A DNA stretch of 64,000 nt from Arthrobacter sp. S41 (GCF_004320535.1 NZ_SIHY01000001.1:992001-1056000); one strand, 5' to 3'; positions 55,840-64,000 are shown, numbered from the stretch's first letter. Program-made: numbers and translations. Notes: generated by a model from the letters alone, not told the origin.

Positions 55840-56832
55840 CTAGCTCCTCTTCAACACTCGCTCCACAGCTCGTAAACGAGCTGAGGCTGCGCGGGAATTT
55901 TCTGCAATTTCCTGGTCGCTCGGCTTTTCGGTGCCTTTGGTAAGGACCTTATATTCAGCCTTATGTTCTTCAAGCTCTACCGGGAATCCCGGAGGGGCCG
56001 AAGATGTGCCACCTTGGACAAAGTGGCGCTTGGTGATCTTGTCTTCCAAGGAGTGGTAGCTCATCACAACAACTCGTCCCCCGACGTTCAGTGCGCCCAT
56101 TGCTGCTGGGATAGCACGTTCAAGAACGTCTAGTTCCTCGTTGACTGCGATGCGCAGTGCCTGGAAAGTTCGTTTGGCCGGGTGGCCGCCATTGCGAGCA
56201 GCCGCCGCCGGCACGACTCGACGAATGATTTCGACCAGTTCGGCGGTAGTGGTGATTCGCGATTCGGCACGTGCCTCAACGATTGCGGTCGAGATCCGTC
56301 CGGCGAATTTTTCTTCGCCCCACTGTCGAATGATCCGCAGCAGTTCCTCGCGGTCCAAGTCGTTGACTAGGTCCTCTGCGGTTGGCCCTACGGAAGTGTC
56401 CATTCGCATGTCTAGAGGTGCGTCGTAGGAGTAAGCGAAGCCACGCTCACGCTCGTCGAGCTGCAGCGAGGAAACACCAAGATCGAAGAGCACGCCGTCA
56501 ATGCCTGGGAAGCCCAAGTCCTCGACTACGTCTGCGATCTCATCGTAGACAGCGTGCACTAGATCGATGCGATCCTCGAATGGCTTCAATCGAGCGCCTG
56601 CTAGTTCGTGTGCCTGCTCATCACGGTCAAGACCGATAAGGTGCAAGTTTTCAAACCGCTTCAAAATGGCTTCTGAATGGCCACCCATACCAAGGGTGCA
56701 GTCCACAACGATTGCTCGACGGCCTTCAGCATTTGCCCGTTCAATACCTGGTGCTAGGAGATTTACGCAACGGTCCAGAAGTACTGGAACATGGCGTTCT
56801 GATGCTGGTCGTTGAGAATCTTGATTTGGCAC
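55840..56832 (-). CDS. rsmH: 16S rRNA (cytosine-1402-N4)-methyltransferase
   Basis: 330 aa SAM-dependent enzyme modifying C1402 in the ribosomal P site. Conserved [27 protein letters not shown] (SAM site), [32 protein letters not shown] and the C-terminal [14 protein letters not shown]. Second gene of the mraZ operon. The ftsL-like gene follows immediately. Confidence 0.96.
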   Translation of the reverse strand: MPNQDSQRPASERHVPVLLDRCVNLLAPGIERANAEGRRAIVVDCTLGMGGHSEAILKRFENLHLIGLDRDEQAHELAGARLKPFEDRIDLVHAVYDEIADVVEDLGFPGIDGVLFDLGVSSLQLDERERGFAYSYDAPLDMRMDTSVGPTAEDLVNDLDREELLRIIRQWGEEKFAGRISTAIVEARAESRITTTAELVEIIRRVVPAAAARNGGHPAKRTFQALRIAVNEELDVLERAIPAAMGALNVGGRVVVMSYHSLEDKITKRHFVQGGTSSAPPGFPVELEEHKAEYKVLTKGTEKPSDQEIAENSRAASARLRAVERVLKRS

Positions 56833-56902
56833 TGCGCCCCCTTTCGATGTTCAAAGTGTTGTTGGAATCAGATCCCCCTCCAACCAAGTGGCAGTTCAAC
56901 CT

Positions 56903-56928
56903 TCTGGCTCCGGGGAAGTGGAGCCAGA
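56903..56928 (-). other. Hairpin in the mraZ–rsmH spacer
   Basis: TCTGGCTCC (56903–56911) and GGAGCCAGA (56920–56928) are exact complements with an 8-nt loop. No T run follows; may modulate mRNA processing or read-through in the 172-bp spacer. Confidence 0.45.
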
Positions 56929-57004
56929 CGATCTTCCCCCTCTAGGTGGCTGGAGATCTCATCCCAACATCTTGTGCTGTCGGATTGACCTTGGGCCGCA
57001 GCCC

Positions 57005-57418
57005 TTAGTCCTCATCCGTATCTGAGAACACGTCTTCCTGTTCATCCAGATACTGTTGCCATGCCTGCGTGTCCCAGATTTCAATGCGGTTACCCGCACC
57101 AATTACTGTCACTTCACGGTCAAGGCCACCGTAGGTACGCAGTACCTGCGGAATCGTGACTCGTCCCTGCTTGTCCGGAACTTCATCAGATGCCCCCGAG
57201 AGGAACACACGTGCGTAGTCGCGTGCTCGTCGTGAGGTCAATGACGCCTGAGCCAGTTGCTCATGCTGTTTCTCAAACTCCCGCTGACTGAAAACGTAAA
57301 TGCAACGTTCCTGACCGCGGGTAAGAACCAGCCCGAAGGACAATTCATCACGATATTTAGCCGGAAGAATTAGGCGACCTTTTTCATCGAGTCGGGGCGT
57401 GTACGTTCCAAGGAACAT
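57005..57418 (-). CDS. mraZ: Transcriptional regulator MraZ
   Basis: 137 aa with two AbrB-like halves: [24 protein letters not shown] and [19 protein letters not shown]. It forms ring oligomers that bind tandem short repeats and control its own cell-wall operon. The ATG at 57418 matches the universal family start; the frame continues upstream through the operator but is not protein-like. Acidic C-terminus. First gene of the division cluster. Confidence 0.95.
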   Translation of the reverse strand: MFLGTYTPRLDEKGRLILPAKYRDELSFGLVLTRGQERCIYVFSQREFEKQHEQLAQASLTSRRARDYARVFLSGASDEVPDKQGRVTIPQVLRTYGGLDREVTVIGAGNRIEIWDTQAWQQYLDEQEDVFSDTDED

Positions 57419-57460
57419 GCACACCACCTCTCCACGAATCGGCCAGAAGCCCCATTCTTC

Positions 57461-57495
57461 TCTACTTGCCTCCACTTTACTCCACAACCCTCCAC
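57461..57495 (-). promoter_or_regulatory. MraZ-type operator: repeats at 10-bp period
   Basis: On the minus strand GTGGA occurs three times at exact 10-bp spacing (plus-strand TCCAC at 57471, 57481 and 57491), with a one-mismatch fourth copy (TCTAC at 57461). MraZ is known to bind three or four short repeats on one face of the helix upstream of its own gene. The block lies 43–77 bp upstream of the mraZ ATG. Confidence 0.8.
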
Positions 57496-57903
57496 TGTCA
57501 ATGCGATTTCACTGGTTTCGCGAGGGTCTGGAGTAAAAAATCAGCGCAATCTAGCGGGTTCTCAGACTGATTGCAGGTGGAGGGAGCGAGGGGATCCTAG
57601 ACAGACTTCACTACTGTTTCAGAGATTTTGCAGTGAAATACTGCGGAATCTAGGGAATCCTGAGTCCAGTGGTGGAAAGTGGAGTGGCTTAGGGAGCAAA
57701 GTGGGGTGGCGCCAAAACGCCGCTGGAACAACCAAGCTTGGAATCTGCCGAGAGTTTGAAATAGCACTTTGAGGCGTGTCGCATGACGCACTGCTCGCGC
57801 ACCGCAGGGACGGCCGAAAATGCGCTCAGTCACGTGGCATCCAGGGGGAAATCTTGGTCACCTTCAGGCTTGCCCATCAATAAGGCGGCATGAGTTTTTG
57901 GAC

Positions 57904-57937
57904 AAAAAAGAGGTGTAACCCTAGGGGCTACACCTCA
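57904..57937 (-). terminator. Terminator of the DUF3040 gene
   Basis: On the minus strand GAGGTGTA pairs with TACACCTC, with an inner CCC/GGG, followed by six Ts. Lies 14 nt after the stop codon. Confidence 0.85.
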
Positions 57938-57950
57938 ACTACGTGTCCGA

Positions 57951-58334
57951 CTAGCTATCGGACTGATCTCGCTTGCGCTGATTCCAGCGTTCTTCAAGAC
58001 TCGACATGAACTGCGAATTATTCTTCGCAGTGGAATTCTGTCCAGTATTTCCAGCTCGACCTAGTTTGCCAGAGGCGGACTTGGTCAAGGCCAACAAAAC
58101 CCCACCAAACATGACAACGAACCCAAGGACACCAAGAATAATAATGTGCTGGGAGATGCCAAATATGAGGCCAGCAAGACCGACGATCACCAGAAGTATG
58201 CCTAGCGCGACGTTACGCGTGGAAAGGCGGCCTGTGCTTGCAGGCCCCTTCATACTAGAAGCGAAGCGACGATCTTCGTGCAACTGTTTTTCAAGTTGCT
58301 CCAACAAACGCTGCTCGTGTTCCGATAGCGGCAT
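57951..58334 (-). CDS. DUF3040 membrane protein
   Basis: 127 aa. Starts MPLSEHEQRLLEQLEKQL, the diagnostic DUF3040 N-terminus, followed by two membrane helices (about 47–65 and 69–87) and a polar tail. The ATG at 58334 with GGAAGGAG is the start. The family is actinobacterial, of unknown function, and typically sits beside mraZ. Transcribed with its own terminator. Confidence 0.9.
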   Translation of the reverse strand: MPLSEHEQRLLEQLEKQLHEDRRFASSMKGPASTGRLSTRNVALGILLVIVGLAGLIFGISQHIIILGVLGFVVMFGGVLLALTKSASGKLGRAGNTGQNSTAKNNSQFMSSLEERWNQRKRDQSDS

Positions 58335-58515
58335 CGTCTTCTCCTTCCAAAGGCAAACTTGACGGTCATTTACCGTCGTGAGGTTCAACGTGGATCAGGA
58401 GGAAAAAGTTCCCCAAATCATTTGAGCCTTACTACTAGGATAGTCTCATTTGTTGCCAGCCTGCCAGTTGATCTTCACCACTGGTTCATATACCCACCTG
58501 GCACACAGAAACGGA

Positions 58516-59682
58516 TTATTCTCGCGGCCGCAAGAAACGTGCTGGTGTCACCAACGACTGAGGGAATTTCTGTCCGATCAAGTCAGCCATTCGTTCAGCT
58601 TCCCTTACTTTTTCGTCCTTCGGGTCCAGACTTAGTTGCAATCCATACTCAGGATCCTGCAGTCGCTCCGCGCGAACACCAATTAGTCGCACAGGCTGGG
58701 CCAGAGGCGAAAGCTTATTAAGCAAAGACAGCGCAGCATCACCAATGGCCGATGATGAATCCGTCGCGGCACCAAGAGTTTTTGTTCGTGTTAGTCCTGT
58801 GAAATCGCGATACTTGATTTTCAGTCCCACACCACCGGCGGCATGCCCTTGGTCACGCAATCTTTTTGCAACCCGATGGCTCAGCCGAAGAAGCTCACCT
58901 TCCAGTACTTGCGGGTCAGAAATATCCTCTGCAAATGTGTGCTCTGCCGAGATACTCTTTTCCTCTCGCGTCACCTCGACCGGTCGATAATCTATCCCTT
59001 TAGATAAGAGGTGCAAAGATCGGCCGTGCTCCCCCATCCGTGCAACGAGTCGAGACTCCGGCTCCCGCGATAGCTGCCCGACAGTTTCAATACCCAAAGC
59101 ATGCAGTTGCTCCCCTGTTCGTTTCCCAACGCCCCACATCTTTGACACGGGCAAATCCTCCAGGAACTCTTCGGTCCGCTCCGGAGCAATAACAGCCATC
59201 CCATTGGGCTTGGCATAGGTTGAGGCCAACTTGGCAACAAACTTGTTCTTGGCGATTCCCACGCTGGAAGGCAATCCCATGTTTTGGCTAATGTGCTGGC
59301 GAATCGTTCGTGCGATCTCCACCGGCCCACCGAGCATGCGCACACTACCAGTGACATCCAAGAATGCTTCGTCAACGCTGACCTGTTCCACCAGTGGAGT
59401 CAAGGTTCGGAAATAGGCCATGATCTGTTCTGAGGCTTCGTAATACTTGTGATGGCTCGGTTCAACGATTGTGGCTTCCGGCATCAACGGAATCGCTTGG
59501 CTCATCGGCATCGCCGAATGCACTCCCCTAGCCCGGCAGTCATAAGAAGCGGACAGCACCACGCTTCGTCCTTCAGGGAACCCAACTATCACCGGTTTAT
59601 CAACCAGCTCTGGACGGTCACGCAACTCGACAGAGACGAAGAACGCGTCCATGTCGACATGCAATATCGCTCGATGCCCCAT
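58516..59682 (-). CDS. dinB: DNA polymerase IV (Y family)
   Basis: 388 aa translesion polymerase. Catalytic motifs HVDMDAFFVSVE (Asp10) and VSVDEAFLDVTGS near residue 105 are intact. A helix-hairpin-helix thumb (VSKMWGVGKRTGEQL) and little-finger domain follow. The ATG at 59682 with AGGAGG is the start. It lacks an obvious C-terminal beta-clamp peptide of QLxLF type, though GLQLSLDP is near the end. A LexA-like site lies 43–58 bp upstream, so SOS induction is likely. Confidence 0.93.
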   Translation of the reverse strand: MGHRAILHVDMDAFFVSVELRDRPELVDKPVIVGFPEGRSVVLSASYDCRARGVHSAMPMSQAIPLMPEATIVEPSHHKYYEASEQIMAYFRTLTPLVEQVSVDEAFLDVTGSVRMLGGPVEIARTIRQHISQNMGLPSSVGIAKNKFVAKLASTYAKPNGMAVIAPERTEEFLEDLPVSKMWGVGKRTGEQLHALGIETVGQLSREPESRLVARMGEHGRSLHLLSKGIDYRPVEVTREEKSISAEHTFAEDISDPQVLEGELLRLSHRVAKRLRDQGHAAGGVGLKIKYRDFTGLTRTKTLGAATDSSSAIGDAALSLLNKLSPLAQPVRLIGVRAERLQDPEYGLQLSLDPKDEKVREAERMADLIGQKFPQSLVTPARFLRPRE

Positions 59683-59724
59683 CTTGACCTCCTGGTTCAA
59701 CCACCCCGAACACAACTACCATAC

Positions 59725-59740
59725 TCGAATATATGTTCGG
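59725..59740. promoter_or_regulatory. LexA-type SOS box upstream of dinB
   Basis: TCGAAT-ATAT-GTTCGG differs from the Gram-positive/actinobacterial SOS consensus TCGAAC-N4-GTTCGA at two positions. It lies between divergent dinB and the polyprenyl synthase gene; dinB is the expected target. Confidence 0.7.
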
Positions 59741-59844
59741 TTTTCACTATGATGATTATTAGCGCTTGGTTGACCGACAGCGCCGAGCATTCACCGGTAG
59801 AGTTGTACCTGCCACCTGTACTTCACTCAAAGAAACGATTTTGC

Positions 59845-60951
59845 ATGTCATTGCCTGATTCTTTGTCCTCCTTCGAGGTCGACGCCATCGATCTTAGCCG
59901 CGCCTATACGACAAAAGTCGCGCAGGCACTGGAGGAGTTCCTGGCTACCAAGAGTGTCGAGGTTGGACAAATCACGACCAGTGCCACGGAAATTGTCAAC
60001 GCTATTACCTCTTTGACGCGTGGCGGCAAACGACTGCGCCCATTGTTCGCCTACTGGGGATTTCTAGGAGCAGGTGGAACTAAGGACTCGCAGGACATCG
60101 TCCGACTTGGCGTAGCCTTGGAGCTTTTCCAAGCAGCTGCGCTGATTCATGATGACATCATCGATAACTCGGATACTCGTCGGGGCCAACCAAGTGTGCA
60201 CAAACGGTTCGAAGCTCAACACCAACAACTCGGCTTGTCCGGCAGCGCCGCCGCTTATGGAACAGCCAGTGCCATCCTTACGGGCGACCTGTGCCTTTCA
60301 CTGAGTGAGGAAGCCTTCTCTGAAATCAGCGATCTGCCAGCCAACGCGCGTCAGATTTTCAACCGTATGCGAACCCAAGTTATGGCCGGTCAGTATCTGG
60401 ATGTACTGGAGGAATCGGCTGGCCCTGCCTACGACCCCCGTGAAGCCGTCAAACGCGCACGAACTATCGTGACTTTCAAATCCGCCAAGTACTCGACGGA
60501 AAATCCGCTCCTAATAGGTGGTGCACTAGCCGGCGCCAGCGAAGAGCTTCTGGCCCAATATTCTGCTTTCGCGTTGCCTTTGGGCGAAGCGTTCCAGCTG
60601 CGCGACGATGTACTGGGCGTATTCGGCGATGCCGATGTAACTGGCAAGCCAACTGGTGGCGATCTTTTGGAAGGTAAACGCACGGAGCTGATTGCGCATG
60701 CATTGCTTCTTACAGATGATGCACAACGCGATTTCATTCAGACGCGACTCGGCGCAGCCGATATGACTGACCAAGAAGTTCAGCAACTAAGCAACATACT
60801 TCGAGACAGCGGCGCCTTGGCCGCAACAGAGAACAGTATTAGTGAACTTACCGAGCAATCCCAGGAAGCGCTCGAGGCACTAACGATCTCTCCCCTAGCC
60901 CTAGCCGGACTACAACAACTGAGCGACGCGGTCACCAAGCGCTCAAAGTAG
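59845..60951 (+). CDS. idsA: Polyprenyl diphosphate synthase
   Basis: 368 aa trans-prenyltransferase. First Asp-rich motif DDIIDNSDTRRG starts at Asp103 and the second, DDVLGVFGD, at Asp254. GGKRLRP near residue 60 binds diphosphate. Makes a C15–C20 or longer prenyl diphosphate for menaquinone, carotenoid or wall lipid carriers; chain length cannot be read reliably. The ATG at 59845 fits homologues; the frame is open back to 59449 across the dinB start, which is not coding in this frame. Divergent from dinB. Confidence 0.9.
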   Translation: MSLPDSLSSFEVDAIDLSRAYTTKVAQALEEFLATKSVEVGQITTSATEIVNAITSLTRGGKRLRPLFAYWGFLGAGGTKDSQDIVRLGVALELFQAAALIHDDIIDNSDTRRGQPSVHKRFEAQHQQLGLSGSAAAYGTASAILTGDLCLSLSEEAFSEISDLPANARQIFNRMRTQVMAGQYLDVLEESAGPAYDPREAVKRARTIVTFKSAKYSTENPLLIGGALAGASEELLAQYSAFALPLGEAFQLRDDVLGVFGDADVTGKPTGGDLLEGKRTELIAHALLLTDDAQRDFIQTRLGAADMTDQEVQQLSNILRDSGALAATENSISELTEQSQEALEALTISPLALAGLQQLSDAVTKRSK

Positions 60952-60972
60952 CCACTGCCGTCTCTATTTCAT

Positions 60973-61026
60973 AACAAAAGGTCTCAACCATCCGTTTGCT
61001 CGGAATATGGTTGAGACCTTTTTGTT
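60973..61026. terminator. Bidirectional terminator, polyprenyl synthase/Rv2175c-family genes
   Basis: Arms 60973–60991 and 61007–61026 pair almost completely and end in a run of Ts on the plus strand and the mirrored AAAA on the other. Confidence 0.82.
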
Positions 61027-61059
61027 GCCAGTTTCTCTAACTACTGATGTACGGGAGAA

Positions 61060-61413
61060 CTACCAGCCCAGGGCTTGAGCACGGCGTCGGATTTCTGTTT
61101 TGCGGCCCGAACGCAGGGCGTCCATTGGAGTGCCAGGAAGCGAATCATCCTCGGTGAATAGCCACACGATTGATTCTTCGTCCGAGTACGCGGCATCCAA
61201 AAGTACCGAGAGCGTACCTTTCAGGCTCTCGACTACCGAGCCGTCTTGGAGAAAATCAGCTGGGATGGAACGAACATTGCGCTCACCAATTCTTACTGAC
61301 ACGATTGCACGCTCATCCAGGAGGCGGTGCACCTGTCGAATGTCGATTTCTAATTCTTCTGCCACATCGGGCAAGGTCAGCCACTGGCCGACGAGATCTA
61401 CGATTTCCTTCAC
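61060..61413 (-). CDS. Rv2175c-family DNA-binding protein
   Basis: 117 aa. N-terminal winged-helix-like region (WLTLPDVAEELEIDIRQVHRLLDE) and the C-terminal Rv2175c domain (SLKGTLSVLLDAAYSDEESIVWLFTEDDSLPGTPMDALRSG…RRRAQALGW). In M. tuberculosis Rv2175c binds DNA and is phosphorylated by the adjacent kinase PknL. No such kinase neighbours it here. GTG start with GAGGG very close to it, so the start is less certain. Confidence 0.88.
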   Translation of the reverse strand: MKEIVDLVGQWLTLPDVAEELEIDIRQVHRLLDERAIVSVRIGERNVRSIPADFLQDGSVVESLKGTLSVLLDAAYSDEESIVWLFTEDDSLPGTPMDALRSGRKTEIRRRAQALGW

Positions 61414-61619
61414 CCCTCAAGGTTCCCACAAATTCGCAAACTCCGCAGAAACTTTAGAAAAACTGGCCTCAGTAGTTTCCATGCGTCACAGGAGTAGTGT
61501 AAATTTCCTTGTATCACTTTGATAACAATTGCATCACGAACAACATTGGGAACTTGCGTCCTTCTGGTTGCCGAGAAGTAAAAACCGTTATTTTCACCGT
61601 ATATATGAGGATTGACTCC

Positions 61620-63338
61620 ATGCCCCACGAATCCAAACATGTCTCTAAGCATGCGTTAGGCGTAGTAGCAGGCGCGGCTATCCCAGCCGCAGTCATTGGT
61701 AGCCTTGCGCTGGCACCAGCAGCGCAGGCAGCTCCCGCATCCCTCCCCAAAGCCTCTGGCAGCCTAGCCAAGGCAATCACCCCAGAAACCATCAAGGTTG
61801 CCGAGGAACAGATCAAGGCTCACTTGATCGCATCACGAGTTTCAACCCTCGGATTAGCAGCAAAGCGCGACGTGAAGGAAATCAAGATTCCTGCCGGCGC
61901 AACTCTTTCCGGACTGGCTAAGGAATACAACCTCTCAGTATCGGAGCTGAAAAAGCTCAATGGTCTGAAGAGCGATGTCATCATCGCGGGCAAGACTCTC
62001 AAGGTTTCCGGCAAGCCCGAATCCTCGAAGTCTTCAAAACAGGATTCCCCTAAGTCCAGCAACTCCTCGGGAACAAAAACTTATACGGTGAAGAGCGGCG
62101 ACACGCTCAGCGCGATCGCCAGCAAGCACAACATGAGCCTGTCCTCGCTGTTGAGCAAGAACGACATCTCAGCCAGCAAGGTCATCTTCCCGGGTACCAA
62201 GTTGAAGGTCAGCGGATCCAGCTCGGATTCGAAAGACCAGAATTCAACATCCAAGCCTAAGAGCAGCTCTTCGAGCTCCGCCACGTACACTGTAAAGGCC
62301 GGAGACACCCTCGGCAGCATCGCGGTGAAGCTCAACATGAGCCTGTCCTCGCTATTGAGCAAGAACAACATCTCGGCAAGCAAGGTTATCTTCCCGGGCA
62401 ACAAGCTGAAGATCAGCGGATCGAGTTCAAGCCACGAGTCCAACTCCTCCAAAAAGGAATCTTCCTCGTCGAGCACCTCGAGCTATACCGTGAAGTCAGG
62501 CGATACGCTTGGTGGAATCGCAGTCAAGCACGACATGAGCCTCTCCGAGCTGCTTAAGATCAATGACATCTCGGCCAGCAAGCCAATTTATCCAGGCAGC
62601 AAGATCAAGGTTTCGGGTGGTTCTTCTTCCTCTTCGAAGTCGACCGCTCAGAGCAAGCCAAAGGCAACGACTTCCACTTACACCGTGAAGTCCGGTGACA
62701 CCCTCGGTGGAATCGCAGTCAAGCACGATATGTCTTTGAAGTCTTTGCTCAATCTGAATCCAAATTTGAGCACCAGCTCCCCGCTCAAGATTGGTACCAA
62801 GATCAAGGTCTCGGGCTCAACCGTAGCGCCGACGAGCAATGTCAAGAAAGACAAGATCGGCAACACCTTTGAAGGTCGCACCTACGAAGATCATGTTGTC
62901 AGCAGCGCCAACGAGAACAAGAACTACCTAGACTCAGTTGACGTTCCAAGCCGCGCAGAAATGCAGGCGTTGATTCGTTCCACCGCTCTGAGCATGGGTG
63001 TGGACCCGGCTTTGGCACAGGCACATGCTTATCAGGAATCCGGATTCAACATGCGCTCGGTCTCTCCAGCTAACGCAGTAGGCGTTATGCAGGTCTTGCC
63101 AAGCACCAGCGACTGGATTGCTTCCAGCATCGGTCAGAACCTCAACCCGCTGAACCCACGTGACAACGTGGTTGCCGGTGTTGCAGTCATCCGTTACAAC
63201 TTGAACAACACCGACGACCTGGACACTGCAATCGCAGCGTACTACCAGGGCCTGGGTGGCGTGAAGAAGTACGGCATGTACGAGGACACCAAGCGCTATG
63301 TTGCTAGCGTAAAGGCGCACATGAAGAACTTCCGCTAA
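61620..63338 (+). CDS. Secreted LysM-repeat lytic transglycosylase-like protein
   Basis: 572 aa. Signal peptide 1–37 ending AQA. Five LysM modules (about 87–131, 154–198, 221–266, 288–333, 353–400) are joined by Ser/Lys-rich linkers; the first is degenerate, the others carry YTVK-(S/A)GDTL. The C-terminal SLT domain (about 440–572) has candidate catalytic Glu473 in YQESGFN and GVMQVLP. Probably binds and cleaves peptidoglycan outside the cell. The ATG at 61620 with GAGG is the start; the upstream frame to 61509 is rejected. LysM repeats 2–5 are also near-repeats in DNA. Confidence 0.9.
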   Translation: MPHESKHVSKHALGVVAGAAIPAAVIGSLALAPAAQAAPASLPKASGSLAKAITPETIKVAEEQIKAHLIASRVSTLGLAAKRDVKEIKIPAGATLSGLAKEYNLSVSELKKLNGLKSDVIIAGKTLKVSGKPESSKSSKQDSPKSSNSSGTKTYTVKSGDTLSAIASKHNMSLSSLLSKNDISASKVIFPGTKLKVSGSSSDSKDQNSTSKPKSSSSSSATYTVKAGDTLGSIAVKLNMSLSSLLSKNNISASKVIFPGNKLKISGSSSSHESNSSKKESSSSSTSSYTVKSGDTLGGIAVKHDMSLSELLKINDISASKPIYPGSKIKVSGGSSSSSKSTAQSKPKATTSTYTVKSGDTLGGIAVKHDMSLKSLLNLNPNLSTSSPLKIGTKIKVSGSTVAPTSNVKKDKIGNTFEGRTYEDHVVSSANENKNYLDSVDVPSRAEMQALIRSTALSMGVDPALAQAHAYQESGFNMRSVSPANAVGVMQVLPSTSDWIASSIGQNLNPLNPRDNVVAGVAVIRYNLNNTDDLDTAIAAYYQGLGGVKKYGMYEDTKRYVASVKAHMKNFR

Positions 63339-63346
63339 ATTGCAAA

Positions 63347-63390
63347 AACGATGGTCGGCCAAGCACTTAGATGCTTGGCCGACCATCGTT
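63347..63390. terminator. Perfect 19-bp bidirectional terminator
   Basis: Exact arms 63347–63365 and 63372–63390 around a 6-nt loop, between the LysM protein and converging histidine kinase genes. Confidence 0.82.
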
Positions 63391-63414
63391 GTAGCTGCGG
63401 TCTTTTGTTTTTGC

Positions 63415-64000
63415 TTAGGAGTTTCTTCGTTCCAGGTCCAATGGCATGTCGATGAGGACCTTGGTTCCCCCGCCCTCTCTGGGCAACCAACGGATCTCAC
63501 CGGAGAGTTCACTTGTCACCAAGGTTCGAACGATTTGCAGGCCGAGCCCCTCACGTCGTGGCTCCGGGGGCAAGCCATGACCATTGTCTTCAATGACCAC
63601 GCGCAGCCAGTCCACACCGTCCGTACCAATGTAGCGCTCTGCGACCAACGAAACCTCGCCGTCGCGTTGCGCCAAACCATGTTCCACAGCGTTGGTAACC
63701 AATTCATTGATAACCAACGACAACGGAGTGGCTAGATCAGCGGCCAACATACCAAATTCGCCTTCTCGGCGTGTGGAGACGCGTTGTTCAGGCGACGCGA
63801 TTTCAACAATCAACCGGAACTGACGGTCCATCAGGTCATCAAATTTCACGGTCTCGTTTAGACCCTTAGACAGGAAGTCGTGAACCGACGCGATGGTCGA
63901 GACACGTCGCATTGCCTGTTCCAGGCCCTGCTTGCCATCTTCAGAGGTCATCCGACGCGACTGCATGCGCAGCAAGGCTGCGACTGTCTGCAGGTTGTTC
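63415..64000 (-). CDS. pdtaS: Sensor histidine kinase, PdtaS-like (C-terminal part, runs off window)
   Basis: The last 195 or so codons of a HisKA_2-family kinase. The visible dimerisation helix has NNLQTVAALLRMQSRR, just after the expected phospho-His, which is beyond base 64000. The ATP-binding domain has the N box LVINELVTNAVEHGL and G motifs DNGHGLP and GLGLQIVRTLV. Similar to mycobacterial PdtaS, which signals to an ANTAR antiterminator regulator. The N-terminal sensor is not in the window, so the symbol is provisional. Confidence 0.85.
   Translation of the reverse strand, partial: NNLQTVAALLRMQSRRMTSEDGKQGLEQAMRRVSTIASVHDFLSKGLNETVKFDDLMDRQFRLIVEIASPEQRVSTRREGEFGMLAADLATPLSLVINELVTNAVEHGLAQRDGEVSLVAERYIGTDGVDWLRVVIEDNGHGLPPEPRREGLGLQIVRTLVTSELSGEIRWLPREGGGTKVLIDMPLDLERRNS

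Larger units (their letters stand above)
57419..57950. other. 532-bp intergenic region upstream of mraZ
   Basis: No credible gene. It holds the MraZ repeat block (57461–57495), presumably the promoters of the division cluster, the DUF3040 terminator at its far end, and two near-identical 13-mers on the plus strand (57676–57688 and 57698–57710, AAAGTGGRGTGGC). A 78-codon open frame on the minus strand (57597–57833) lacks a ribosome site and protein-like composition. Confidence 0.65.

Noticed and set aside
57597-57833. 78-codon open frame on the minus strand in the mraZ upstream region
   Set aside because: No ribosome site, odd composition (many Arg, Phe and Cys), and it overlaps the repeat-rich regulatory spacer.
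59449-59844. 132-codon N-terminal extension of the polyprenyl synthase frame
   Set aside because: It runs through the dinB 5' end and promoter region; homologues start near 59845.
61509-61619. 37-codon N-terminal extension of the LysM protein
   Set aside because: Would put the signal peptide inside the protein; the ATG at 61620 has a good ribosome site.
61414-61619. Possible c-di-AMP (ydaO-type) riboswitch upstream of the LysM protein
   Set aside because: Such riboswitches occur upstream of wall hydrolases in actinobacteria, but I could not find the conserved core here.
62080-62820. Repeated DNA blocks of about 200 bp
   Set aside because: They encode LysM modules in one open frame, not a mobile or CRISPR repeat.

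Overview
The window is 64 kb of chromosomal core genome from an actinobacterium, most likely a member of the Micrococcaceae (Arthrobacter-like). Supporting points are a second type IIA topoisomerase B subunit beside the primary sigma factor and a DUF7455 gene, an E2–lipB–lipA–DUF4191–RDD–glnA–glnE–glnA2–panB block syntenic with Mycobacterium Rv2215–Rv2225, a wag31–yggT–sepF–pgeF–ftsZ–dcw block, an Rv2175c-family gene, and many GTG starts. GC content looks to be in the mid-50s by eye, low for Arthrobacter proper. I saw no rRNA, tRNA, CRISPR array, insertion sequence, prophage or integrase. Genus is not decided.

Region by region. 1–3.6 kb: cytochrome bd oxidase genes (cydA and the start of cydB), divergent from a BlaI-type repressor and an M56 (BlaR1-like) membrane protease. 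Their shared intergenic region carries three related 17-bp inverted repeats. 3.7–7.6 kb: parE-like topoisomerase gene, a small zinc-ribbon protein and sigA. 7.8–11.3 kb: DUF4192, MFS transporter and PAC2 genes. 11.5–13.0 kb: leucyl aminopeptidase. 13.3–20.4 kb: lipoamide block with E3 (lpd), a two-lipoyl-domain E2, a small membrane protein, a divergent kinase-like membrane protein, lipB and lipA; enzyme components and lipoate-making enzymes sit together. 20.5–29.9 kb: DUF4191, RDD, glnA with a GlnR-type box, two small genes, glnE, glnA2 and panB; glnE is the modifying enzyme of glnA. 30–38.5 kb: small SPOR-like protein, map, nrdR, hisD, dnaE, rluD and lspA.

38.6–57.4 kb, all on the minus strand: a nearly complete division and cell-wall cluster, in transcription order mraZ–rsmH–ftsL-like–ftsI–murE–murF–mraY–murD–ftsW–murG–murC–ftsQ–ftsZ–pgeF–sepF–yggT–wag31. 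Many junctions overlap by 4 nt (GTGA or ATGA) or are only a few nt apart. The yggS gene usually found between pgeF and sepF is missing. MraZ-type 10-bp-period repeats lie upstream of mraZ. 57.9–64 kb: DUF3040, dinB with a LexA-type box, a polyprenyl diphosphate synthase, an Rv2175c-family DNA-binding protein, a secreted LysM/transglycosylase-like protein and the 3' part of a PdtaS-like histidine kinase.

Almost every convergent gene pair is separated by a long, nearly perfect hairpin that probably terminates transcription from both sides. No wholly new system stands out. The best leads are regulatory: the cyd/blaI operators, the GlnR, LexA and MraZ sites, the kinase-like protein beside lipB, and the yggS absence.
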